In this document: positions 46,211-57,489 of the stretch, piece after piece
Layout of the letters: every line of letters begins with the position of its first letter
Position numbering within the stretch: position 1 is the first letter of the stretch
NCBI GenBank assembly: GCA_965153455.1
Contig: OZ234498.1
Coordinates: 14,632,001-14,696,000, forward strand
Source: Sphagnum compactum
Taxonomy: Eukaryota; Bryophyta; Sphagnopsida; Sphagnales
Length of the DNA stretch: 64,000 bases
Reading direction: 5' to 3'
Program-made: the position numbers and the translations under genes
The notes under the pieces: generated by a model
Told to the model about the DNA's origin: nothing
The model's input: only the letters and a program-made list of their open reading frames with translations
Databases searched by the model: none

Positions 46211-48654
46211 ATGCAATCCGCTGGGCAGTATCATCATGGGGTTAATGAGGTACAACAGTTTGTGGTGGGTGGTGGTTCAAGCCAACAACATCCGGCCGCA
46301 GCTCCCCATTTATTCTCGCTGGGAGCTCCCCATGATTTGTCTTCAGTGTCGTCGCCTTCAGGAGCCGGCTCTGGTCACGCAGGGTCACATCCTGCTCCAG
46401 GGCATCATCGCTCGCAGCAGCAGCAGCTTTACGCTCATCATCTTACCACCCATCAACCACAAGCTCATGCCACCTCTAGTCATTCCTCACAACAGCAACG
46501 ACAACATCAGCAGCAAGTAGTTCAACAGCAGCTGCAGCAAACGGTCCAGCACCTGGAGCACCCAGCAATGGTGATGCAGCAGAGCACAGTATCTGCAGGA
46601 AGATCTGCAGACCTGCAGCAGCAACCTCCGCAGCAGCTAGGTCACGAAAGCCTGCTCATGCAAGGAAACCTGCACGATGCAGCAGCAGACGATGGCTTCA
46701 CGGAAGGCGAAGAAGGCGGCTTCAGGAGCACTCCAGGATCAGCAGCTGGTAACCGCTGGCCTCGACAAGAGACTCTTCTCCTCATCAAGATCAGATCAGA
46801 AATGGACTCCAACTTCCGAGATTCCGGACTCAAAGGACCTCTCTGGGAAGACGTGGCTCGGTAGCTTACTGCCCAGGGAGCTGATCTGATCTTGCGCTTC
46901 ACCGTTTGAGCAAAGCTGCAGGTTAGGGTGGGACATGCTAGTGTTGATGACAGTCTGAAGGTGGGTTTTTGTTTCCAGAACTAACAGAGCTGAGCTTGTG
47001 CTGCTGCTGCTGCATTGGTGGTTGTTGCAGGAAGCTTTCAGAGCTTGGGTACAACAGAAGTGCGAAAAAGTGCAAGGAGAAGTTTGAGAACATTCACAAG
47101 TATTACAAGAAAACCAAAGATGGAAAGGCAGGAAGACAAGACGGGAAGAATTATCGCTTCTTCAGCGAGCTGGATGCTCTTCACAGCAGCCGCAGCTCCA
47201 CACATGACACAGCAGCTGCAGCTCGACTGATGCAGCAGCTACCAGCAGGATCAGCTGGTCACGGGATCACCCATATGCTCGATGATGCAGATGCAGTCAC
47301 AGCTGCAGCTAGTCCGTCTGCGGCGTTCAGAGCTGCTGCTGCAGCGGTGAAGAACGTCGGCTCAGCAGGAGCTGCTGGCTTTGCAGCTGTTTCAGATTCT
47401 TCGGAAGATAGAAAGCATGAGGAACATGCAGGACGTGGAGAATCGGAAGACGACGACACGATCAGGAGCTGCAAGAAAAGAAAACGCAAAGATCAGACTA
47501 GTGCAGCTGCTACAGGAGCAGCTGCCGGAAGAAGAACCGGCAGCAGTAACAGCTCCAAGAAGGTCATGTTGTTGGAGTCGTTAGTGAAGAAGCTGATGGA
47601 TAAGCAAGAAGCCATGCAACGTAAGTTTCTGGAATCCATGGAGCGGCGAGAGCAGGACAGGATTGCGCGAGAAGAAGCTTGGAAGAGCCAAGAGATGGAC
47701 CGGATGATCCGCGAGCATGAGCTCCGAACGCGAGAACACACTCTCGCCGCCAGTCGAGACGCTGCACTGGTTGCTGTTCTGCAGAAGGTGACAGGACAGA
47801 CTTTGCAGCTTCCTCAACTGCCTCCACCACCACCACCACGAGGAGCTCCTCCTCCATATCTCCCTGCTAGTGTCCACACCAGTACTGCAACCACCGTCGA
47901 AGCTCTTCACATTCAGGTGGACCAACACCATCATCATCATCGTCGTGCTCAGCAACAGCAGCAGCAGCATGAGGATGTTCTCCTGCAAGAAGTCGAAGCT
48001 GCAGTTCCTGAAAAAGATCATCATGGGTCCTTCTCTGATCCACACAGCAAAAGGTGGCCGACACCGGAAGTGCATGCGCTGATCAGATTGCGAATAGAGA
48101 TGGAGTCCAAGTTCCAGGAAACAGGAGGTTCTTCCAAGGGGCCGCTTTGGGAAGAGATCAGCAGAGGGATGTCGTCCCTAGGGTACAGCTTCCGGAACGC
48201 CAAGAGGTGCAAGGAGAAGTGGGAGAATGTGAACAAGTACTACAAGAAGACAAAAGAGAGCAACAGGAAACGACCTGACAACTCCAAGACTTGTCCCTAC
48301 TTCCCGCAATTGGAAGCTCTTTACCGCAATGGCGGGTCACGTCTTGCTGCTGCTGCAGGAGGAGGAACAACTACTTCTTACAAGCAGCCGATGATCATGA
48401 ACAAGCTGGTCGATAAGCAGGACTCCGAGGGGCTGCAGCCTGATCATCTTCAACAAGACCACATGAACCTGGATGATGGTGATGATGATGATGATGATGA
48501 CAGTACTGGGGGGCAGCAGCAGCAGCAGCAGCTTCTACAGGGCTCTGATGCTGCAGCTGTCAATGGTGCAGGAGCTCCAGTTGAAGGAGGTTCTGCTGCT
48601 GCAGCTAGTAATGGCGCAGCTGCACACTCATTCTCAGTTTTCAGGGAATCATAG
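46211..48654 (+). CDS. GT-2-type trihelix transcription factor
   Basis: Nuclear DNA-binding regulator of the plant-specific trihelix (GT) family. Exons are 46211-46860 and 47031-48654; the 170-bp intron (GTAGCT...TTGCAG) splits the first trihelix domain and joins in frame as WEDVAR|KLSELGYN. The 757-aa product has a Gln/His-rich N-terminus (1-180), trihelix 1 at about 181-268 (NRWPRQET ... KCKEKFENIHKYYKK), a basic KKRKRK stretch near 367 that may be a nuclear signal, a long charged helix at about 390-475 (LESLVKKLMDKQE..., ERREQDR), a Pro run, a His/Gln stretch, trihelix 2 at about 557-650 (KRWPTPEV ... KCKEKWENVNKYYKK), and an acidic Asp run followed by Gln and Ala tracts. Two trihelix domains flanking a coiled region define the GT-2/GTL clade. 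Unusually long homopolymeric tracts come from CAG/GCA/GAT triplet runs. Which GT-2 member it is cannot be decided here. Confidence 0.93.
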
Positions 48655-49450
48655 CAAGCTGCAGCTGAAGAGGCTCAATCCTTATCCGAATGAAACTAGT
48701 AGCAGGAGCAGCACCAACAGTCGAGAGAGCTTGAATTTGGGTGTGCAGGCCGCACCTGCAGTGAGAATCGTCGATACAGCAACAGCAGCAGCTCGGGATT
48801 GATCTGTGAGTGACTATGGAGCGAGCATAGCAACATGAAAGAAAGTCCTAATGAGCACCACATTGCAATCACCCATTACAACTACTACAGTTGCTCTTGT
48901 AGATGCTCCTCCAGACTCCAGCTCTAGACTGAGTCTGCTGCTGCATTCTTCAAGCCCTGATGCAGGAAGCTGCTCAATACCCAGCACTCTTGAAGCTGGC
49001 CAGGCTTGGATTCTCCGCTGTATGTGTGTTGAATATGCAAAGTTCCTTATGAATTACTTGGGTGCCTGGAATTCCTGCAGTGCTGCACTGGTAGGTGTTA
49101 TGTGCATGTCTGGAGCACCTTTGCTTGTAAGAAAACAGACCAAAAACAGAACAAAGATAGAGAGCTCAGAGAGGGAGTCAGAGAGACAGAAACAGAGTGT
49201 TTGTGTGTGTGTGTGTGTGCGTGTGTGAAGAGCTTGGGGTTCACTGCCAGTGAAGCAAGCTGCCAGAACAAAGTACAATGTCTTCAGTAGAAGCTCAAGA
49301 CATGAAAACACAAACCTACAAAAACTCTAGAGACCACTGTGTGGGTGTGTGCTTGGGTAAGAGAAATGGCAGCTTGCTTCTTTCTAGGGTTTCCAGATCA
49401 ATTAGCCTGCCTTTAGAACTGCCAGGATTTTTCAGACCCTGGAATTCAAC
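48655..49450 (+). other. Probable 3' UTR and flank of the trihelix gene
   Basis: GC content and CAG/GCA triplets persist until about 48990, then decline. A (GT)n tract lies at about 49199-49227. No further coding exon is needed, as the protein ends cleanly at 48654. I could not identify a poly(A) signal with confidence. Confidence 0.4.
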
Positions 49451-49960
49451 TTGATTGTGAAATTGCTCAAATTCTCTCAGAGGAGACTTTTGGAAGGTGC
49501 TCCACTTTTGTTTGGATTTGTTTGGGTTTTATCAGGATCATAGCTCTACGTCTCAGTTTTTTCTTAAGACCGAGCTCAGTTGATCTCAATTGATTGTCCA
49601 GAGAACTCTTGTCTGGAATCCATCAGTTGTCAAGTTCTTCCAACTTGATTGTGGAATTGCTCAAATTTTTCCCCAGAGACTTTTGGAAGGTGCAATTGCA
49701 CTTTTGTTTGGAATTTTGTTTTGTTAGGAGCAGGTAGCTAGACTTCTCAGTTAAATTTTCTTACGACTGAGCTCAGTTGATCTTGATTGGAGAATTAGAC
49801 TTGTCTGGATCCATTAATCCAGTTAAAACTTTTTAATGCAAATGCTAAATTGTGGATACCTGGAATGCTGCAAGAGATTGAGTTGAAAGTTGATTCGAGA
49901 ATTGTTCGAACTCTTTGCAGGAGATCCATTTAATAGTCCAGTTTTTTCTATTTGAAATGC
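49451..49960. repeat. Diverged tandem repeat, period about 190 bp
   Basis: Unit 1 (about 49451) has TTGATTGTGAAATTGCTCAAA, then GAGACTTTTGGAAGGTGC, ACTTTTGTTTGGA, GAGCTCAGTTGATCT and CTTGTCTGGA. The same words recur in order from about 49643. A third, more diverged partial unit starts near 49889 (TTGATTCGAGAATTG). Confidence 0.7.
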
Positions 49961-51675
49961 AAATTCTTTTGTGGATCTGTAAGGTTGATCCTGGTCTATC
50001 TTGCAATATGACCGATTGAACAATACGTAAGACTACTGAGGTTGTTTTATGTACTTGATAATAACATCATGTACATGTTTTTGCACAATGACAAAAAAAA
50101 TTCCATGTTCATGTTTGCTGAACTCCATTATGCTCAGGGGTTTGGGTGGAAGGATATCATGTGGAGATGGTTTTGTGTGCAGTGTGACTGACTCTTTCCA
50201 AGTCATGGAGGAACTGCTTTTGTAATCAGCTTTGAACATTTGCTGTCAATACATGGCTTCAAATTTGAGTTCTGCTCAACAAAAGGTGTTCCAATAGGCC
50301 AAGTGATTTCGCTAGATTTTGAGTGAATTCATTGATCTTAGTAAATGGGGACTAATTGGAACACTGGAATAATAAATTCACTGATTTTAGTAAAAGGGTT
50401 GAAAAGTAATGAATTCACTGATCTGGTGAACAGGGACTAGTGAACTGCACCCACATTTTGTAATAACATGCAAACACATTCTCTTGAAGTGAATGACATT
50501 GGGTGACTGGTGTGCAATTGAAAACCTGTAAAACCTCTCTAGCATTATGGTCATGTCAACCTTCCTTCTAATCTAGTCAGTAGACATAGATTAAGCCATG
50601 GATGGGATTCCAAAGGTTTCACCTTGGACATGTTTTCAGGTTCTGCATTTCGATAGTACCTGCCTCTGTGACTTGACTGGCAGAAAATTGTAATTGTATC
50701 TCAATCAAGAAATTATTTCAATGAAAATGCTGTGCGGGTTCCAACCACAGTTTTGCTTTTGTGAACAGCATCTGAGAGGTTTAAATATTGATCTGGGTTT
50801 AAATCTCAGTATGTCCGAATTTGATTTTTCATGTAATGATCAAGGTCTCATGAGTCTCTGTACAATAAGGTCAGGGTTCATGTCCTGCAAACTGCTATGT
50901 AAGAAATCAAGACTTGCTTCTTGAATCCACAGTCTATTGATGTATTACATGGTAGATTTGAGTGCAGAACATTACTAAATGTTCTGCATTGTCCCGATGT
51001 CCTCAACTCCCTTTTTTATTTGGGTTTATAGTATCTATCTTTGAGTTATCTGCATTTGTGATTGTGTTCTCATTTCAGGATCATGTTGGATGGTTCTAAC
51101 TCTTTGTGGGCACCATTCTAGTGTTCTGGGATTGTCAGGAATTCTGAAGTCTGAACATGGATAATTGGTGAAGTCTGAACAGAGATATTTAATCCATATT
51201 GTGCTGCCTGCCATTCATGAGTTTGCACTCTTAAAAACTCTTGGGCCATCATCATAATGTTTTGTGATTCTCACTGCTGTTGATGTTGCTGGTTTCATTG
51301 TTGGTTTCATTCTAGTTTGACCCTGCTAGTTCCTTCACTTAATTCTTTCACCTGGTCATGGTTTCCTTAGTTGTAAGTGTGGAGATTTCTCAATACTCAG
51401 GACAGTTATTACCACTCTGGCCATCCCAATTTGATTGAAGAGCATTGCAACATGAAACCTGTAGCTTACTAATTCATATACCTGGGACAGGTTTGTGACG
51501 GAGTTTGAGACTGGATAGTAGACAACCCATCTCCCCAGAAGGTTTGTCATGGAGTCTGAGGCTGGATACTAGGCAATCCATCTCCCCAGCCTGTCATGAG
51601 ACCAATGAAGTTATGACTACTTTGACTACAAACCAAAAGTTGGTTGAACCTACATGAGGGTGCAGTGTTTGATTG
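49961..51675. other. Intergenic DNA between convergent genes
   Basis: No supportable gene. It contains a CACTA-like relic at 50280-50460 and probably the 3' UTRs of both flanking genes. A local repeat (GGTTTGTGACGGAGTTTGAG / GGTTTGTCATGGAGTCTGAG) lies at about 51489-51590. Confidence 0.5.
50280..50460 (-). repeat. Relic of the CACTA-like element end
   Basis: On minus, AGTCCCCATTTACTAA and AATTCACTCAAAATCTAGCG match GGTCCCCGTTCACTAA and AATTCACTCAAAAATCTAG in the right subterminal region of the element at 26005-28707 (about 28605-28675). It has the same order and similar spacing. No intact terminus or target duplication is visible. Confidence 0.45.
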
Positions 51676-54600
51676 TTAAGGAAACTCAGCAGGCATGTCC
51701 CTCATCATGGGAAAACGATTCTTTCCATGGTCAAAATCCACAGGCACATACAGGAATGAAACAGCTTCAGGGTTGAATTCTGGTGTCTCCACAAACTGCA
51801 CCACACAGATCATCAGAATACATGCTGACATGGCACTGTTGTACAAGAGCACTGTAGAAAACAAAGACACAAAGACACCCCAGTCTCAAAGGGATTGAAC
51901 TGTGCATTTGGATCTCATGGCTTAAATTGAGTTAGACTGTTAAATTGAATTCGACATCAGTATTATAAGTCGCACTCTGTAAACAAAGGATTGATTCACC
52001 TGGAGGAAAAGGTTGAGAATGCGCTGCCGGAGGCCATTCAGGGAGGAGGCAGGGCGGCCTCTGAACATTAGATCTGCCTCCCGCTCTATTAGCAGTAATA
52101 TCTCTCTAATCAGAGGTGTGTGAAACACTTGCACCATCCATTTCACATAGCCCAGCACTCCCATTCGTGTGTCCATTGAATCCACTCGCTTGGTGAGCTC
52201 TTTGTATAGCTGCATCTTGTTGGAATCCCACCAGCAATATCATGGCCATGCCCACTATAGATCTATGGAATTGTACAATTATTTCTCCTTGCACAATTAG
52301 CTTTACATAAAATGGCCACGTACATTTGAGTTCAGTTTCCACAATCAACAGCAGGAGAAGTTTGAGAAGTTTGGCTAATGTGTACACACCTGACCAAGGT
52401 CTGAGGCACGATTTGTGGCAGGAGTCTGCACATGCACAATACGACCATTGCTCATTTCCCATAGCTTTGGCCTACCCATTCTTGTCAATGTGTTTGCTAT
52501 TCGATCCTGCCGATTCAATTTGGCTGCTTTCCGACGTAGTGTGTCTAATGCCTGCAACAGCTTCAACTCCTACAGTTCGTGTTGCAAAATAGATTGCAAC
52601 CCCACCAAAAAAATCTGGATTCAGACCTGGTAAGATGTTTAAATTCAGGAGGAGGAGCACTGGAGGGTGGCATCACAAGTGGAGGGATCACAAAATTTGA
52701 AGTGAAGATCATATGCTCAGCTTTGGGGAGAACGATCATCATATGGAGAAACATATGGCACAATGATTCATAGTGGGTTGGAAATTGTTGTGAACCTTTG
52801 TCAAAAGCTCTTTGAATGCATGGGTTTTATCATGGCGATTCGCAGCCTGATTGCAGTGTATCTTTGCATTCTCCTGGTCAATGCCAACCATGAAAAACCA
52901 CATATATGTTCAAGTCCCATTCAGCATCTAGAATCTCCCATTTGATCACAATGCACAATCTGTGAGACAAACATGATCCTCAGTTTCCACATGAAAAAAA
53001 ACAAGATGAGTTCACCATATCAGCACCATAATATCAGCAGACTTGAGGAAAAACACAGATAAATTTGTAAAAGTTTTGGTGCTCAGGAAATTTTGAGTTT
53101 AAATCCTGAATACAGAAATTCAGGCATAGTGATCTGAACTATGCAGAGAGGAGGATGGCATGGCATGCAGAGAGATATCGAAGAAGAACTCAAAGCTTGC
53201 AGAAATTTAGCACAACATTGTGCATTGAATCCACTGGCTCATCTTTCAACATGAATTCTTGACAGGCTCAGGTTCTTCCATGTTTGTTCTGTTCAAGATT
53301 TACTGGGAACTTCTCAGCTTCTCAGACATGAGAACTCCAGGGTTGTAAAGCTCATGGGTGGGCATCATAATTACCCAGGAAGAAAATAAACACATCAAAC
53401 CAACTTGGGTTCAAGTATATAATAAAAAAGTTTTGATCATGTTTGGTGCAACTCCTGAAGGTAAGTGTTATGACAAATAGCTGCACAGTACCTGAAATCG
53501 CCAGTTTTCAAGTTCCTGGTATAGAACCTCGAAGTCTGCAGCAGTGCGAGGGTTGATCCTTCGCTCCAACTCCCACTGCAACATTGTCTTCCTCTCCTCC
53601 TCCTTCGTCCTCTCATGCTCCTTCCAAAACTGCATGAAACAAGCAGCTCATCACATAATGGCTCTGCCTTTAAATAACATGCATAAGGATGATAGATATT
53701 GAACATACTAAATTGGGAAGGCTTCTTATCAACTCATTCAATTCAAAGACATGATAGTTAGCATGATGAAGCCCAAGTGGATCTTTCAGTTGTGCCAGAA
53801 ATGTTTCTACAGTGAACAAGCAGCTCTTCGCATAATGGCTCTGCCCTTTAAACGACATCCACAATGATGATAAATGTTCAATATAATAAATTGGGAAGGC
53901 TTCTTAGAAACTCATTCAGTTCAAAGACATGGTGCTTAGAAAGGTGAAGCCCAAGTGGATCCTTCAGTTATGTCACAAATGTTTCTATAGTGGACTGCAC
54001 ATGACCCTAGAATGTAGGGGATACCAAACTTTGGCCATTTCTGGGTGCATCACAATGTCTCTACCCTGAAGGGCAGAGCCAACAAGCATGTAACTAACTT
54101 GTGAGGAGCACAGAGCAACCCATTGAGAGAGATCGATCAGTGGGATCCAGCGATCGAGGGGATCTAGAATCTGAATCTAAGATTATTCCAGGAAGTACAA
54201 TTCCGAAACCCTAAACCCTGACCTGATCGTAAAGTCAAAAAATTCTTTCTCCTACTGACCTGTCTCTTCTCAATGGCATAGCGGCGCATGCGACGGGCGG
54301 CAAGTTGGGCGATTTTCCTTCGTAAGTATTTCTGGATGACAATTGCGGCGAGTCTGCGCTTCTCCTCCCATGCATTAGAATCCTCGTAAGGCCCCGGAAT
54401 TCGGTAATAGTCAAAGGAGGTATCGATCACAACTGTAGGAGTTGCATCATCATCGTTGTTGTATATTAATTGCATTTGAGTGTAAGCCTCCCTTACGGTT
54501 TGCTTCACCCTGTTCCTCAACTCCGATTTCTGCGTCTCGCGCGAGATCATTTTGGGCCATTGTTTCTTGGCTCTTGGTGGCCATGGCACTCTTGTCTGTG

Positions 54601-55101
54601 CACATGCATTCAAGTACGTTGTACCTACAAAATCACCCCAAAAACAAAAAAAACCCCTTCTTCTTCTTCACCACATCAGCAGTGTGTGTTGTTTTTTTCT
54701 TTTTGGCCCAAATTTGTGGTTTCTTGTGTACAAGGGCATGAGGGTGAAGAGACGCTCCATCACATAATTGTTAACAGAAACACGGACACGCTCTAGACAA
54801 GAATCCTTTCTAGAAATGTTTTGTGAGCTTCAAAAGATTGAAAACCGCAGTGCCAAAATCTAGTAGTTGAATGACAAATGTACATGTCCAAGTTCTTCAA
54901 GATTGAGTATGAATGTACATTACCATCTCTGACATCCTTGTAACCTCCACGATACAGCAACTCCTTCTCCTCCTTTCGATCAATTATGAGAGTGTATTCA
55001 TTTTGGGCAGGCTGGACTTCAGGTGCTACAGTAGCCCCTGGACCCAATTCCGGAGAAGCTGCTCCTTGGTGAGGTGATGGTGAGAAAGCTTTTGGCAACA
55101 T
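51676..55101 (-). CDS. IQUB-like protein (IQ motif, axonemal family)
   Basis: Seven exons on minus: 55101-54924, 54624-54260, 53629-53492, 52873-52796, 52569-52390, 52215-52000 and 51795-51676. All have GT-AG borders, and frames join to a 424-aa product. Marks of the IQUB family in order are: YRGGYKD (about 50-56), YLNACAQT and SRETQ (63-91), an IQ calmodulin-binding motif (AIVIQKYLRRKIAQLAARRM, 153-172), RRINPRTAADFEVLYQELENW (about 204-224), the ELLTK|ELKLLQALD junction, RIVHVQTPATNRA, then VKWMVQVF, LIEREADLMFRGR and FVETPEFNPEA. In animals IQUB belongs to the radial-spoke region of motile cilia, so the likely role is in the sperm flagellum. Animal proteins are near 800 aa with an N-terminal ubiquitin-like domain and a C-terminal Cys-containing region. 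Neither is present here. The first ATG at 55101 is the only in-frame one, but an undetected upstream exon cannot be excluded. The exon 4 donor (AAG|GTTCAC) is the weakest. Confidence 0.8.
53641..53994. repeat. 177-bp tandem duplication in IQUB intron 2
   Basis: AAGCAGCTCATCACATAATGG ... GTTTCTACAGTGAAC is repeated once as AAGCAGCTCTTCGCATAATGG ... GTTTCTATAGTGGAC. Identity is about 85-90% by eye. The first copy abuts the acceptor of exon 3. Confidence 0.85.
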
Positions 55102-57489
55102 TATTATGGTGCTAATGGGCTCAATCCAATTCGGGGAATTTATCCAGAAATCAATTCAGAAATACCCAGAAAGATTGAGTGTTAACTGGCGACAGATATC
55201 TAGGAGATTGTCCAAGCATTAAGGGAAAAAAGCTGGTGAAAAACTGCCATCAAACTAAACACTCAGTTGAAATGTGTGATGAAATTTTCCTCAAAAAAAA
55301 TTTCCTCCCAAAAAGGTTGATCAAAACTTTTCTCTACAAACTTCAAGAAATGTGCGACAGAATCCTCTCATTTTACAATTTGGGGTCAACAAGATGCAGA
55401 AATTTGCTACAGAAAAGGAAAAGAACACTGATTGTAAGCACTAATAATCACTCAAAAACTCCACTCATATCCAGAGAAAACCACACACACATTCTTTGGT
55501 TTCATGAACTCCACACACACACATGTCAACAACATGGGTTATCATCATCATCACTCATCATCATTAAACATCTTCCTGCCAAATGAAGTTTTGCTGAAAA
55601 TTGAGTGTTTCCCCAAGACAAAAAGAAACTGATCACAAGTTAAGTACTACTACACTGATTAGGGTATCAAGAGGGATCATGTTTCACAAGTACATACATT
55701 CTTGGGATGATTGAATCTCCAAACTAACTGCCAAAAAAGTGTACAACAGATTTGAGAAAATTTTGCTGTTTCAAGCACACAAAACTGAGCACAAGTTTAG
55801 TACTACACTGATTGGCAATCAAGAGGGATCATGTTTTCAGAAGTACAAACTTGGAATGCATAATAAATTGTTGCAAAACAACTGAAATTTTCTTTTGAGA
55901 AAACTTGTTTGCAAAGACAGAAGAAACTGATGTTTGTAAAAAAAGAAAATTTGTTGCCACCATTGCTAACCCATGGGCAAACTAATAACCAAGGATCATG
56001 TTTTATGAATGTTTAACCATTCTTGTGAATAACACACATCATCTCCACCAAGGCTACAAAATTGACATCTCCCCTCGTGTGTTATCTTTATTCCACTTAC
56101 CTATTTAGAAAAAGGAGCATTTCATCAAATAGTTTCCCAACCACATTCCTCCTTATGTGCTGCTCTTCAAATGGCCATGAGAATATAACAACAAAATAAT
56201 CTCTATTAGGGTTTGAGGCAGTTCCAGAATTTGTGAGTGTTGAACAAAGGCCTCCTTGTAGAAAAACAAATCACAACTTCAGCTACATCACAAAACCAAA
56301 AAAAAAAAAAAAAAAAAAAAAAACCCTGGTTTATACCTAAAGAACAAGAGTTATTGAATATTGAATAATTTTGTCAAAGAAAATTCAAAAACATCAAAAC
56401 TAAATATTTTACGAAAATTGAAGTAAGCTTTGGGTATTCTTGGAAAGTGCTTAATGAGTGGGATTTCTTGAAAGTGGTTTTCTAATATTTAGACCTAAGG
56501 TTGGGGAACATATTGAATTTTTGAGTAATGTTTTTCATTGAAATTTAGTCTTAAGTTACAATTGAGCTCTATTGCCAAGGTCACGTTCACACTTGGGCCA
56601 GTGGCACAAGCCACACTTAGTCATAATAATGACACCTAAAAACACATAAGAGAATCCCAATTGAAACCCATCCTTGGCCAAACCCAAAACCCCTAAAAAG
56701 CTCATGAAATTCCTAATCCAAAACTGGTTGAATTTGGAACTTCCACAGTTTTTTAAACCCATTGCAAAACAGCTAAAATCTTGTGAAATTCCCAATCTGA
56801 ACCCCACAAGTTACAACCCTTTTTGCCCAACTTTGCAACTCCGAATTTTGCTGGAATGAGTAGTGAATCTGAGACTTGATTGGTCACAAGAGAGTTAGTG
56901 TAATCCAAAACCCAATCCAAACAAGAGGAGGGCCCCCTACTTTTCTTCATCTTTTTCACAGGAATCCCTAGTCTGCCTGTTTGTTGAAGGGAGAAGCTAA
57001 GAAAGAAAGAAAGACTCACATTCAACAAGAAACAAAAACCCTTGAAAACTAGAGCAGATTTCATCAACCATTGGTGTTACAGGGGTGCTTGATTGAACCA
57101 TGGCATGTGTAATGTTGTTGTTGGAGTTGTCTGGAGATTTGGGTGATTGATGCATAGTATCATAAAGGTTGATGATACAAAATGGGGTGTTTCAAGATGA
57201 TGCCAAATGGGTGTTGAAGATGAAGATGCAAAATGGGGTGTTGAAGATGCCAAATGGGTATTGAAGATGAAGATGCAAAATGGGTGTTGAAGTTGAAGAT
57301 GCAAATAGGGTGTTGAAGATGCCAGCCAAATGGGCGGGTTGTGAGTTTGGAAAAGAATAAGAATGATGTTGTTTTGAGAATTGAGCATGGTGATAGTCTT
57401 GGCGAGTTTGATGACCATTGTGATGTTGTGAGAGATATAGGTTGATAGGTTTTTTTTTGTTTTATGGTTTTTTTGGTGGGTGAGCAGCA
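55102..57489. other. Divergent intergenic region between IQUB-like and UROD genes
   Basis: It must hold both promoters, but I see no decisive TATA or regulatory box. No ubiquitin-like exon was found on minus. It contains a run of 26 A at 56298-56323, near-duplicate words (AAACTGATCACAAGTTAAGTACTACTACACTGATT and AAACTGAGCACAAGTTTAGTACTACACTGATT, each given here only as a location: about 55624 and 55785), and a minisatellite just upstream of UROD. Confidence 0.5.
57175..57332. repeat. Minisatellite in the UROD upstream region
   Basis: The words GAAGATGCCAAATGGG, TGTTGAAGATGAAGATGC and AAAATGGGGTGTTG alternate five or six times with a basic period near 27-30 bp. It ends about 160 bp before the ATG, so it may lie in the leader or core promoter. 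The minus open frames over it are artefacts of the repeat. Confidence 0.75.

Noticed and set aside
46642-46902. Minus-strand frame across the trihelix exon 1 end
   Set aside because: Shadow of the sense exon; no splice or family support.
47581-48075. Minus-strand open frame of 164 codons inside the trihelix gene
   Set aside because: It is antisense to well-supported coding sequence, and its length follows from the CAG/GCA triplet bias of the sense exon.
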